This document shows, in pieces, positions 1 to 6,356 of a stretch of 27,176 bases of DNA. The notes beneath the pieces were generated by a model that saw nothing but the letters and a program-made list of their open reading frames with translations, had not been told where the DNA came from and did no database searches. Source of the DNA: Desulfobacca acetoxidans (GTDB lineage: Bacteria > Desulfobacterota > Desulfobaccia > Desulfobaccales > 0-14-0-80-60-11); assembly GCA_022736495.1 (NCBI GenBank), contig DZCR01000028.1, forward strand, positions 1 to 27,176. Direction: 5' to 3'. Position numbers and translations under genes: made by a program. Every line of letters begins with the position of its first letter. The first letter of the stretch is position 1.

Positions 1-79
1 ACCCTAAGGCCATGTAAGAGGCCATGCCGGCAAATACGACGGCCAAGACCAGCCACAACCATCCGGGTAATTGACGCAT
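1..79 (-). CDS. Flp pilus assembly protein CpaB-like, N-terminal fragment
   Basis: Only the first 26 codons lie in the window; the gene runs off the left edge. The ATG is preceded by an AAGGAG ribosome site about ten bases upstream. The visible peptide starts MRQLPGWLWLVLAVVFAG, a short basic start followed by one hydrophobic helix, which fits the membrane-anchored N-terminus of CpaB/RcpC, a periplasmic Flp pilus assembly protein. The assignment rests mainly on position: it follows Flp pilin genes on the same strand, where cpaB is commonly found. Any other single-pass membrane protein would look the same over this length. Confidence 0.45.
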   Translation of the reverse strand, partial: MRQLPGWLWLVLAVVFAGMASYMALG

Positions 80-253
80 GTTGCTGTTACTCCTTGCCTG
101 AGGATGAAATTATTTTCAAACCGTAACCTCTTGACCCCAGAGGCCCCGTCGTTTCCTTCCCGACTGCGGTTTCACCCTCTAAGGGATTAGTACCTGAGTT
201 TACCCTGAACGCTGTGCTATCCACCTAAGGTAAAAAGACACGTGGGGACAGAA

Positions 254-436
254 TCATGTGCCCGTTCTCGTCAATATTCTCAACACTATTAGAATCCCCA
301 AAGCAATTATCACGCCTAACGCGGCATACTCGAGGCCGGTGATGCCGCGCTCCTCCCGGAGGAAGGCCAGGGTGTTCTGGTGTAACTGCCTCAATCGGCT
401 TCGCTTTTTCCTGTGGTTTTTCAAAAGCTGCCCCAC
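254..436 (-). CDS. Flp/Fap-type (type IVb) pilin, intact second pilin
   Basis: This is a 60-residue pre-pilin. A basic leader of about 30 residues ends in REERG, followed by ITGLEYAALGVIIALGILIV. That is the Flp signature: cleavage after Gly, Glu at +5, Tyr at +6, then one hydrophobic helix. Such pilins are processed by a TadV/CpaA prepilin peptidase and polymerise into Tad adhesion pili. The start appears to be GTG at 436, without a strong ribosome site, so the leader length is uncertain. A near-identical but frameshifted copy lies at 826-1011. It is the last pilin before the CpaB-like gene and is probably cotranscribed with the pilins upstream. Confidence 0.8.
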   Translation of the reverse strand: MGQLLKNHRKKRSRLRQLHQNTLAFLREERGITGLEYAALGVIIALGILIVLRILTRTGT

Positions 437-559
437 CCGACTGCCGTAAATGCCCTGATTAGGCTCCTCTCGGGTTGATCAAGCCTTGCTGGCGCAAAGC
501 CTTAGCAGCCGGTTTACCGGGAGGGGCCGTAGTCCTGAAGCCACGGCGCTATTATTTTA

Positions 560-745
560 TTACCCTGCTGCGGTAGTTACCTTATCACCCATATTATCTA
601 ATATCTTTTTGAGAGCAGGACCAATTGCGGCCCCTGTGCCTACAATCGCCAACGCGACCAAGGCCACCATTAGGCCATACTCAATGGTCGACGCGCCGTC
701 TTCATCCCGGATGAACGCCAGGGCTTTTTCCTTGTAGGTCTTCAT
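560..745 (-). CDS. Flp-type (type IVb) pilin, downstream copy
   Basis: This is a 61-residue pre-pilin. The short leader MKTYKEKALAFIRDEDG is followed by a mature part starting ASTIEYGLMVALVAL, with the Gly cleavage site and the Glu-Tyr pair at +5/+6 typical of Flp pilins, then one membrane helix and a small polar tail. AAGGAG lies about eight bases before the ATG. It is a close paralogue of the pilin at 1139-1324 and arose from the same cassette duplication. Its tail (GDKVTTAAG) differs from the other copy (GTSLTTQAG), so both look functional and are diverging. It probably forms the pilus fibre or a minor subunit. Confidence 0.88.
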   Translation of the reverse strand: MKTYKEKALAFIRDEDGASTIEYGLMVALVALAIVGTGAAIGPALKKILDNMGDKVTTAAG

Positions 746-825
746 ATTCGTTCTCCTTGACTGAGGATGCGCTTATTTCCATGGTATCTGCCTAAAGTTA
801 AAAGGACATTAAGGACGAGGGCAAC

Positions 826-1011
826 TCACTTGCTGTGTCTCATAATACTCAAAATCACCAGTTCCCCAGAGCAATTATCACGCCTAACGCGGCATACTCG
901 AGGCCGGTGATGCCGCGCTCCTCCCGGAGGAAGGCCAGGGTGTTCCGGCGTAACTGCCTCCCCTCCTACCAGGGGAGGGCAAACTGACTTTTTGCGAGCG
1001 CGTCGCTCCAC
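826..1011 (-). pseudogene. Frameshifted copy of the second Flp pilin
   Basis: The DNA at about 869-960 is almost identical to 299-392 of the intact pilin and still encodes NTLAFLREERGITGLEYAAL in one frame. The start codon that corresponds to the intact gene reads a different frame. The leader region is seven bases longer than in the intact copy and contains a perfect 8-bp inverted repeat (957-978). After the helix the sequence again differs by an indel and meets an early stop. It is best read as a pilin disabled by a palindromic insertion plus later decay. Confidence 0.75.
957..978. repeat. Small palindrome inside the broken pilin
   Basis: CCTCCCCT and AGGGGAGG flank a six-base loop. The palindrome is absent from the intact paralogue, whose sequence diverges right after the shared CTGCCTC. 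It resembles the G/C-rich palindromes at 16659-16674 and 16751-16777, so it may belong to the same dispersed repeat family. Confidence 0.6.
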
Positions 1012-1095
1012 CCGACTGCTGTAGATGCCTTAATTAGGGCTCCTCGCGGGTTGATCAAGTCTTGCTGGAGCAATGCTTTATCAGCCGCCTTCCAG

Positions 1096-1131
1096 GGGAA
1101 AACGGGGCCGCAGCCCGGAAGCCACGGCCCC
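1096..1131 (-). terminator. Hairpin between the two pilins of the upstream cassette
   Basis: On the minus strand, a 7-bp GGGGCCG/CGGCCCC stem is followed by GTTTTCCCC. It lies just after the pilin stop at 1139 and could partly terminate transcription, making the first pilin more abundant than downstream genes. The U-run is short. The matching hairpin of the other copy, near 526-547, is degraded. Confidence 0.35.
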
Positions 1132-1138
1132 AATCATA

Positions 1139-1324
1139 TCAGCCTGCTTGGGTGGTTAGCGAAGTACCCATATCCCCGAATATCTTTTTGAGAGCAGGAG
1201 CAATGAGGGCCCCCGCGCCCGCAACCGCCAACGCGACCATGGCCACCAGCAGGCCATACTCAATGGCCGAGGCGCCTTCTTCGTCCCGAATGAACGCCAG
1301 GGCTTTCTGCAGATAAGTCTTCAT
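1139..1324 (-). CDS. Flp-type (type IVb) pilin, promoter-proximal copy
   Basis: This is a 61-residue pre-pilin beginning MKTYLQKALAFIRDEEG, then ASAIEYGLLVAMVALAVAGA. The Gly cleavage site, Glu +5 and Tyr +6 are present, with one hydrophobic helix and a short C-terminal tail. The ATG has AAAGGAG about eight bases upstream. It is the first gene behind the c-di-GMP riboswitch (1503-1605), about 180 bases into the leader, so it is the most likely direct target of second-messenger control. It is probably the main structural subunit of the Tad/Flp pilus. Confidence 0.9.
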   Translation of the reverse strand: MKTYLQKALAFIRDEEGASAIEYGLLVAMVALAVAGAGALIAPALKKIFGDMGTSLTTQAG

Positions 1325-1502
1325 AGTGGTTCTCCTTTGTCTTTATGGTGATTTGGATTAAAAGTTAACTGTGTGGATTTCAGCCAATGCCTGTCTCCAA
1401 ACGGTATCCGGTATTTTTGCTCCTCACCTCCTCGAGATTGGTTTGAATCCACGCCGCCCACCATCATGGTGTCACCGTTTTTTTTATTGTCGGGCTTCCT
1501 TT

Positions 1503-1605
1503 CCGCTCACTTCGGCGGTCCCGCTACCCTGGCCCTCAGGCTGTAGGCCGGAGACTTTGCGTCCTCACCTTTCGGTGGAGTTTGCCTTTTCGGTGGCGTG
1601 GCATT
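1503..1605 (-). promoter_or_regulatory. Cyclic di-GMP-I (GEMM) riboswitch upstream of Flp pilins
   Basis: Read on the minus strand, the GEMM-I landmarks occur in order. AAGGCAAACTCC is followed by a CACC-GAAA-GGTG hairpin with its GNRA loop, then GGACGCAAAG, then CTCCGGCCTAC, then AGGGTAGCGGGACCGCC. Order and spacing match the family. The base two before the conserved CAAAC block, equivalent to G20 of the Vibrio Vc2 aptamer by my count, is G. That favours c-di-GMP over the A20 variants that sense 3',3'-cGAMP. I see no terminator with a U-run between aptamer and pilin, so the output mechanism is unclear. The rest of 1325-1763 is pilin leader and the divergent promoter region. Confidence 0.85.
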
Positions 1606-1763
1606 CTCTGCAATGTGTATCGGCATCATCATCGGTAACTTTAAAAATTTTTTTGGCGTAGGGTAATTGTTCTTCCCCCTCCTCGGATTTCCAGGCCCGG
1701 CTCATGACGCGATTTGCCCCTGCCCTTGGTCTGAGGGGAAAAATCAATCCTAAGATTTAAGTT

Positions 1764-3131
1764 ATGACCCGGGGTGGTCGAATAAGAATACTAATGGAAA
1801 ACTTGATTAATAATGCAACGGCCCAGGACGACAACGCGCTTCAGCCGGAGGTTGACCGGAAGGGAGTTAGCGGTCCCATTTTGCCCCAGTCTCTCGAGGA
1901 TTTAGGCCTGCCGCCGCTATTCCTGGCTCAACTCGCCCTAAAGCATTGTTTCTTCATGGATGTCTTCATGCTGGGCGATCTGGTGGAGCGCTTGAAGGTG
2001 TCGGCCAGTATCATCTCGAAGCTGCTGGATTACCTGAAAAAAGAAAAATATATCGAGGTACGGGGGCCTGACACCTTTAGTCCGGTGGTTAGCGCAGTAA
2101 GCCTGGCTCAACGCCATTCCCTGAGCGATGGCGGGAAAAAGCGGGCCGGCCAGTTATTAGAACACGACGCCTATACCGGTCCGGCGCCGGTGAGGTTGGA
2201 AGAATACCGGCGCCAGGTGGGCAGGCAGAGCCTCAGGCAGGCGCAGATCACCCCTGCCCATCTCCAGAGGTCCTTTGAGGGGTTGGTATTGGATTGCAAA
2301 ATCCTGGAGCAGTTGGGAGTGGCGGCGGCAAGCGGCAACCCCTTGTTTCTCTATGGTCCGTCCGGAAACGGCAAGACCGTCATCTCTCTGCGCTTAGGCA
2401 GGATTTGGGATGACCACGTCTTAGTGCCTTATGCCGTTTATGCAGCCGGCCAGGTGATTCAGGTTTTCGATGAGATGATCCACTCCCCGCTCAAGGAGGA
2501 GGATCCCGGGGCGGAGCGGGAAGACCGCCGCTGGGTGCGCTGCCGCCGGCCCACGGTGATTGTGGGGGGCGAATTCGCCCTGGAGATGTTGGATCTGGCC
2601 TACCAGCCCAACCTTAAATATTATGAGGCTCCCTTGCAATTCAAAGCCAACAATGGCGTGTTTATTGTGGACGACTTCGGCCGCCAGCGCCTTTCCCCCC
2701 AGGAGTTGCTCAACCGCTGGATTATTCCCTTGGAAAATCGCCAGGATTTTCTCCAGCTGCGCACCGGCCAGAAAATCGCTATTCCCTTTGATCTCTTCAT
2801 TGTCTTTGCCACCAATCTGGAACCTCGGACCCTGGTGGATGACGCCTTTCTGCGGCGCCTGCGCTCCAAGGTTAGGGTGGAGAATGTGAACCGGGACCAG
2901 TTTATGGAAATTTTTCGCCTCTGTTGCAATCAGTACCAATTGGAGTTTGACCCGAACGTCGTTGAGTACCTGCTAACGACATATTATGACGGCGGCCAAC
3001 AAACCATGACCGCCTGCCATCCCCGGGATCTGTTGGAGAAAATTTTGGATTATGCCCGCTATTACCAGGTTCCCCCTCGTCTGACGCCGGAAAATTTGGA
3101 CCGGGCCTGTCAGAGCTATTTTGTCTCTTAA
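1764..3131 (+). CDS. Winged-helix AAA+ ATPase next to the Flp pilus locus
   Basis: This is a 455-residue protein. About residues 45-125 look like a winged-helix DNA-binding or adaptor region. An AAA+ core follows, with Walker A GPSGNGKT near residue 198, Walker B VFIVDDFG near 300, and an arginine-rich stretch (FLRRLRSKVRV) near 365-375 that could carry sensor and finger residues. The C-terminus is helical. No membrane segment is apparent. The role is unknown; it is transcribed divergently from the pilins and shares their upstream region, which suggests a regulatory or assembly link. A second ATG at 1794 (MENLINN) is a plausible alternative start, as neither start has a strong ribosome site. 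Confidence 0.7.
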   Translation: MTRGGRIRILMENLINNATAQDDNALQPEVDRKGVSGPILPQSLEDLGLPPLFLAQLALKHCFFMDVFMLGDLVERLKVSASIISKLLDYLKKEKYIEVRGPDTFSPVVSAVSLAQRHSLSDGGKKRAGQLLEHDAYTGPAPVRLEEYRRQVGRQSLRQAQITPAHLQRSFEGLVLDCKILEQLGVAAASGNPLFLYGPSGNGKTVISLRLGRIWDDHVLVPYAVYAAGQVIQVFDEMIHSPLKEEDPGAEREDRRWVRCRRPTVIVGGEFALEMLDLAYQPNLKYYEAPLQFKANNGVFIVDDFGRQRLSPQELLNRWIIPLENRQDFLQLRTGQKIAIPFDLFIVFATNLEPRTLVDDAFLRRLRSKVRVENVNRDQFMEIFRLCCNQYQLEFDPNVVEYLLTTYYDGGQQTMTACHPRDLLEKILDYARYYQVPPRLTPENLDRACQSYFVS

Positions 3132-3318
3132 GAATGGCATTGCCGCTGCACTCTGTGCTCCCAAGGGGCTGCTGTTGCCGGGATTTAGTAGAACAGACCC
3201 TAAATTAAGCTTGTTCTTGGCTCATTTCCCGCTGCTTTTTCCCTGAGTCCTTGACAAACCTGGGGCTTGGGAACCACGGTCTGCTCTCGCTTCCCTCTTC
3301 CCAAATTCTGATCAACCA

Positions 3319-3332
3319 TTGACTTATGTCAT
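3319..3332. promoter_or_regulatory. Crp/Fnr-family-like operator (TTGAC-N4-GTCAT)
   Basis: TTGACTTATGTCAT has a TGAC-N4-GTCA dyad with the half-site spacing of Crp/Fnr regulators. It is close to the TTGAC-N4-GTCAA pattern described for HcpR-type sites in sulfate reducers. A TATAGT that could serve as -10 lies at 3348-3353. It sits about 120 bases before the ferredoxin start. One outer base breaks the symmetry, so this is only a candidate. The rest of 3132-3450 shows nothing else I can name. Confidence 0.35.
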
Positions 3333-3450
3333 GGTCTTCCCAATCTTTATAGTTAAAATTAAAGCAGTTGATGAGGCGAAATGTTGACTACGAGTGCTAC
3401 CAGGAAGCATGATTGCACCGGAAACCATACCAAACCAAGGACATGAACTC

Positions 3451-4185
3451 ATGGCACAAAGACAGATCATTCGGATAAATCAAGATAAGTGTGACGGCTG
3501 TGGCATGTGCGTACCGTCCTGCGCCGAGGGGGCCATTCAAATCGTGGACGGCAAGGCGCAGTTGCTGGCGGATCGGTTCTGCGACGGCCTGGGGGCATGC
3601 CTGGGGGAGTGTCCCCAGGGCGCCCTAACCGTTGAGACCCGGGATGCGGACGAGTTTGAGGGGCCGGCCCCGGGGGCACCGCATCCGGAGGCGCCGGCCC
3701 CACCCCCGGAACCGGCGGGAGAGGTCTTCGCCTGTCCGGGCAGCCTTATGCAACAATTTAAGCGGGAAGCTCACGAGAAAGTCCCCGGCGCCGAAACCTC
3801 GGCCTTATCTCATTGGCCCATCAAGCTGCGGTTGGTGACGGCCCAGGCCCCCTTCCTGAAAGGGGCCAGCCTCCTGGTGGCGGCGGACTGCGCTCCTTTT
3901 GCCGCCGGAGATTTCCACTCCCGCTATCTGGAAGGTAAGGCCATGGTCTGCGGCTGCCCCAAATTCGAGGATGTTCCGGAGCATGTGGCCAAGCTCACTG
4001 CCATCCTGAAGGAAAATGATATTCAGGAAATTTCCATTGTCAATATGGAAGTGCCCTGCTGCTCCGGGCTGGTGCAGATCGTCCGCCAGGCCCTGGAGGC
4101 CTCGGGCAAGAGCCTGCCGGTGACCATCTGCACCCTGGGAACCGCCGGGCAGGTCCTCCAACAGCAGAAAATCAAGGGAAAATGA
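3451..4185 (+). CDS. Ferredoxin-like 4Fe-4S protein with C-terminal conserved domain
   Basis: The protein is 244 residues from the ATG at 3451, chosen because AAGGA precedes it and the iron-sulfur domain follows directly. Residues 14-24 hold CxxCxxCxxxC. Residues 44-54 read CDGLGACLGEC, a second cluster motif with Leu where the second Cys is expected, followed by Pro. A Pro/Ala/Glu-rich linker (about 66-92) leads to a soluble domain with ADCAPFA, CGCPKFED and EVPCCSG cysteine motifs. Proteins of this type occur in many strict anaerobes, often near hybrid cluster protein genes, and probably transfer electrons in nitrosative or redox stress. It overlaps nothing and is seven bases from the next gene, so they form an operon. 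Confidence 0.75.
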   Translation: MAQRQIIRINQDKCDGCGMCVPSCAEGAIQIVDGKAQLLADRFCDGLGACLGECPQGALTVETRDADEFEGPAPGAPHPEAPAPPPEPAGEVFACPGSLMQQFKREAHEKVPGAETSALSHWPIKLRLVTAQAPFLKGASLLVAADCAPFAAGDFHSRYLEGKAMVCGCPKFEDVPEHVAKLTAILKENDIQEISIVNMEVPCCSGLVQIVRQALEASGKSLPVTICTLGTAGQVLQQQKIKGK

Positions 4186-4192
4186 GGTCGCC

Positions 4193-4810
4193 ATGGAACA
4201 GATGAAATGTCCCGGCCAGGATACCCGCTACTGGAAGCCAGGTGATATCTTTGTGGCGGAATGCCCCAAGTGCGGGGCGGAAATCGAGTTCTTTAAGGAC
4301 GACACCCGGCGCCGCTGCGCCTGGTGCGGGCATATGTTCTACAACCCCAAAATCGAGCTGGGCTGCGCCGAATGGTGCCAATACGCCGAAAAGTGTGTGC
4401 CGGACTTGGTCAGGGCTAAAAAAGCGGCGCAGAATTTCAAAGATTTACTTTCCGAAATGGTTGAGTCCCATCTTCAGGGAGATCAGGCGGCCTGGGAGCG
4501 GACCGCTAAAGGCGTGCAGTTTGCCCAAGACCTACTCAAAGCCGAAGGCGGCGATCCGAAAGTGGTCCTGGCCGCGGTACTGCTGCATAGAGTGGAGCCG
4601 GCCAAGGTCCGGGAATTTCTGGCTGAGCTTGAAACTGAACCGGAGATCACCGAGTCCATCCTCGAATTACTGGCCGGTCAGGGCGCAGAACGTGATCTGA
4701 ACCGGCAGCTTTTCCAGGATGTCGTGACCCTACTTGCCAAAGAAGCCGAATCCCCCCGGCAGTTCAGCACCCGCACGGCCCAGCGCCTGGCTGCGGCCCG
4801 GCCGGATTAA
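4193..4810 (+). CDS. Zinc-ribbon protein with degenerate HD-like domain
   Basis: The protein has 205 residues. The first 70 hold CPxCG (about 24-28), CAWCG (about 42-46) and further cysteines (GCAEWCQYAEKC), suggesting two metal sites. The helical remainder resembles HD phosphohydrolases, but where the family has LLHD it reads LLHRVEP (about 146-152). The usual first metal His also seems replaced (TAKGVQFAQDLL). I infer loss of hydrolase activity, leaving a binding or scaffold role. GAGG lies five bases before the ATG. It sits directly behind the ferredoxin gene; the pairing is one I recognise from other anaerobes, there usually with an intact HD motif. Confidence 0.6.
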   Translation: MEQMKCPGQDTRYWKPGDIFVAECPKCGAEIEFFKDDTRRRCAWCGHMFYNPKIELGCAEWCQYAEKCVPDLVRAKKAAQNFKDLLSEMVESHLQGDQAAWERTAKGVQFAQDLLKAEGGDPKVVLAAVLLHRVEPAKVREFLAELETEPEITESILELLAGQGAERDLNRQLFQDVVTLLAKEAESPRQFSTRTAQRLAAARPD

Positions 4811-4956
4811 GCTGCCGGCTTTCCCCCTTCCCTCTGTCCGGGAAGGTTAACGGGTGGCGGTCGGTCCGACTTTTCAAGCCTGGGGGGCTTGGCCCTCTCA
4901 GTGGTCAACCGCACCGACCTGAGCTTTTCCTGGAGTTCTGATTCAATGCCAAAATA

Positions 4957-4986
4957 TTGACAAACGCTGTATCTACGAGAGATATT
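4957..4986 (+). promoter_or_regulatory. Candidate sigma-70 promoter for the GT9 gene
   Basis: TTGACA at 4957-4962 and GATATT at 4981-4986 are separated by 18 bases. The predicted transcript would start almost at the TTG start codon at 4994. Either the mRNA is leaderless or the real promoter lies elsewhere. Confidence 0.35.
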
Positions 4987-4993
4987 TTATTCG

Positions 4994-5992
4994 TTGGTAA
5001 TAACTAAAATTCTCATCTGGCACCAGGGGGCCTTGGGGGATCTGCTGCTGGCGGCTCCGGCCCTGGCGGCCATCAGTCGGCATTATTCCCAGGCCCGCCT
5101 TACCGGCCTGGGGCATCCCGAGCGCTGGGGTTTGCTGGCGGAGAGCCTGCCTCTGGATGAGGTCTGGGACAGTGGCGAGGGCCAGTGGGCCTCCTTGTTC
5201 GGTGATGGCACCCTGCCCTTAAGGTTACAGGAGCGCCTGGCGCGCTTCCAATTGGCCCTGCTCTTCAGTCCCCGCCTCCAAACCACGATACGGGATCGGC
5301 TACAGAAGGCCGGGATCCCTGTCGTTCACTGGCTCCCTTCCTTTCCCGAAACCGGCACGGAGGCGGTGGCGGCCCTCCAGGCTCGCCATCTCGCCTCTCT
5401 TGGGCTTCATTATCTGCCCGCCCCATTTAAACTTGTGGTCAGCGATAATCCGGCAGAAGAGCCGGCGGAACTTCCTGGCCCCGGCCCCTGGCTGGTGGTA
5501 GCCCCTGGGAGTGGTCAGGCTCGCAAGAACTGGCCTCTGTCCCACTACTACGAAGTCAGCCGGGCCCTGGCCTGGCAGTTTAGTCTAAAAGTAATGTGGC
5601 TGGCCGGTCCTGCGGAAAAAGCCACCCTGCCGTATCTGGAGGCCCTGGCTCAGGCCCAGGGCCAGATTCTCGTGGCCAACCGCCCCCTAGCCCAGGTAGC
5701 CCGCATTTTATCCCGATGCCGGTTGTATCTGGGCAACGATAGTGGTTTGACGCACCTGGCCGCGGCGGTGGCGGGACCCGATGTCCTGGCTCTGTTCGGC
5801 CCCACTGACCCTCGGGTCTGGGCGCCACCGGGGCCTCACGTGCATACCCTGCTTGCCCCCTGTCCCCAAGCCCCAGGTGCTGTGGGCCAAGACCTCTTAT
5901 GCATGCGGGCGCTGGCGCCGGTAACGGTGCTGGCCGTGGCGGCACAGCTCTTATCGGCCCGAGCCAAGCAAGAAGAAGAAACGGAGGGATAG
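4994..5992 (+). CDS. Glycosyltransferase family 9 (heptosyltransferase-like)
   Basis: This 332-residue cytoplasmic protein likely adds heptose or a related sugar to lipopolysaccharide core. The N-terminus (ILIWHQGALGDLLLAAPAL) is the GT9 first Rossmann strand with the GALGD loop. WLVVAPGSGQARKNWPLSHY (about 160-180) opens the second domain. YLGNDSGLTHLAAAV followed by ALFGPTDPRVWAPPG (about 245-278) is the nucleotide-sugar site of GT9 enzymes. The start is TTG at 4994 because the first strand begins within five residues and no ATG precedes it in frame. The lysine- and glutamate-rich tail overlaps a strong terminator. The exact acceptor cannot be read from sequence, and no other LPS genes adjoin it. 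Confidence 0.85.
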   Translation: MVITKILIWHQGALGDLLLAAPALAAISRHYSQARLTGLGHPERWGLLAESLPLDEVWDSGEGQWASLFGDGTLPLRLQERLARFQLALLFSPRLQTTIRDRLQKAGIPVVHWLPSFPETGTEAVAALQARHLASLGLHYLPAPFKLVVSDNPAEEPAELPGPGPWLVVAPGSGQARKNWPLSHYYEVSRALAWQFSLKVMWLAGPAEKATLPYLEALAQAQGQILVANRPLAQVARILSRCRLYLGNDSGLTHLAAAVAGPDVLALFGPTDPRVWAPPGPHVHTLLAPCPQAPGAVGQDLLCMRALAPVTVLAVAAQLLSARAKQEEETEG

Positions 5993-6021
5993 GATTTTTG
6001 CCCTCCGCCCTGGTTTTTTTT
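5982..6021 (+). terminator. Rho-independent terminator after the GT9 gene
   Basis: A 7-bp CGGAGGG/CCCTCCG stem with a 12-base loop is followed by a run of T at 6013-6020. The stem includes the stop codon of the glycosyltransferase gene. Confidence 0.75.
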
Positions 6022-6191
6022 CTTCGCACTAATTTAGTTAAAAATTTTGGTCAGGCGGTTTGGGCGGGTAGGGGCGTAACTTTCCCATCCGCAAGTCAGG
6101 AGGAGCACAATTTTGTGAGCCGGATTCGTACAAGAAATTGAACCAAATTCGGACACGCCACCTCGGACGATATCCGCAATCCCATGGCAAC

Positions 6192-6209
6192 ATTGGCTCA
6201 GCGGCCAAT
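6192..6209. promoter_or_regulatory. Dyad next to the sigma-54 promoter
   Basis: ATTGGC and GCCAAT form a perfect 6-bp inverted repeat around a six-base spacer. It ends nine bases before the -24 element, so it could bind an activator, repressor or bending protein. No family is assigned. Confidence 0.35.
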
Positions 6210-6218
6210 CAGCTGTTT

Positions 6219-6234
6219 TGGCACTATTCCTGCA
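6219..6234 (+). promoter_or_regulatory. Sigma-54 (RpoN) promoter
   Basis: TGGCACTATTCCTGCA matches the consensus TGGCAC-N5-TTGCA at every fixed base except one (C for T just before TGC). The GG and GC doublets have the correct 10-base gap. No plus-strand coding gene follows for 2 kb; the only thing downstream is a terminator at 6292-6326. Transcription would start near 6245. Confidence 0.65.
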
Positions 6235-6244
6235 TATTATAAAA

Positions 6245-6326
6245 ACAGGTTACCCCCGAAAATACCCTATACCAATTTCTCCTTTCTCCAAATGGCCGGG
6301 CCCCCCTCCCGGCCATTATATTTTTT
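6245..6326 (+). ncRNA. Candidate sigma-54-dependent small RNA
   Basis: The predicted transcript runs from about 6245, 12 bases after the sigma-54 -12 element, to the terminator T-run, giving roughly 80 nucleotides. No open reading frame of note lies within it. Its middle is pyrimidine-rich and includes TTTCTCCTTTCTCC at 6276-6289, an unstructured anti-Shine-Dalgarno-like stretch of the kind small RNAs use to block ribosome sites. AAAGGAGAA before the pilin at 1324 is a perfect 9-base complement, though any strong ribosome site would pair similarly. This is inference from promoter, terminator and seed arrangement; no known RNA family is recognised. Confidence 0.5.
6292..6326 (+). terminator. 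Rho-independent terminator of the candidate small RNA
   Basis: A perfect 9-bp ATGGCCGGG/CCCGGCCAT stem with a seven-base loop is followed by TATATTTTTT. On the opposite strand no T-run follows the hairpin, so it is directional and does not serve the convergent nagZ-like gene well. Confidence 0.7.
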
Positions 6327-6356
6327 AGCCCCTTACCCCTTCCTTCATCGCCCGGT

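Larger units (their letters stand above)
200..1324 (-). repeat. Tandem duplication of a two-pilin cassette
   Basis: Two copies of the same block lie head to tail on the minus strand, offset by about 579 bases. Each has a 61-codon pilin, a spacer, and a second shorter pilin followed by a shared downstream motif. The 61-codon pilins end at 1139 and 560; the second pilins begin at 1011 and 436. The spacer also aligns (GTTGATCAAG, then CTTGCTGG, near 471-492 and 1051-1076). Matching downstream stretches near 205-245 and 780-812 show that the repeat extends past the second pilin stop. The upstream copy's second pilin is broken. Confidence 0.8.

Noticed and set aside
487..520. Plus-strand GGCGCAAAGCC followed by CCGG resembling part of a GEMM aptamer
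   Set aside because: The other aptamer blocks are absent, the duplicate copy at ~1066 does not keep the motif, and no plus-strand gene follows.
1438..1463. tRNA-like 3' end (GGTTTGAATCC followed later by ACCA)
   Set aside because: The T-loop lacks the invariant C and no pairing acceptor or anticodon arm lies upstream; the region is riboswitch-to-pilin leader.
1565..1747. Minus-strand frame containing CRECH, a c-type heme motif
   Set aside because: Its last codons lie inside conserved riboswitch sequence, it has no good ribosome site, and it is a single motif in a 60-residue frame; best taken as chance.
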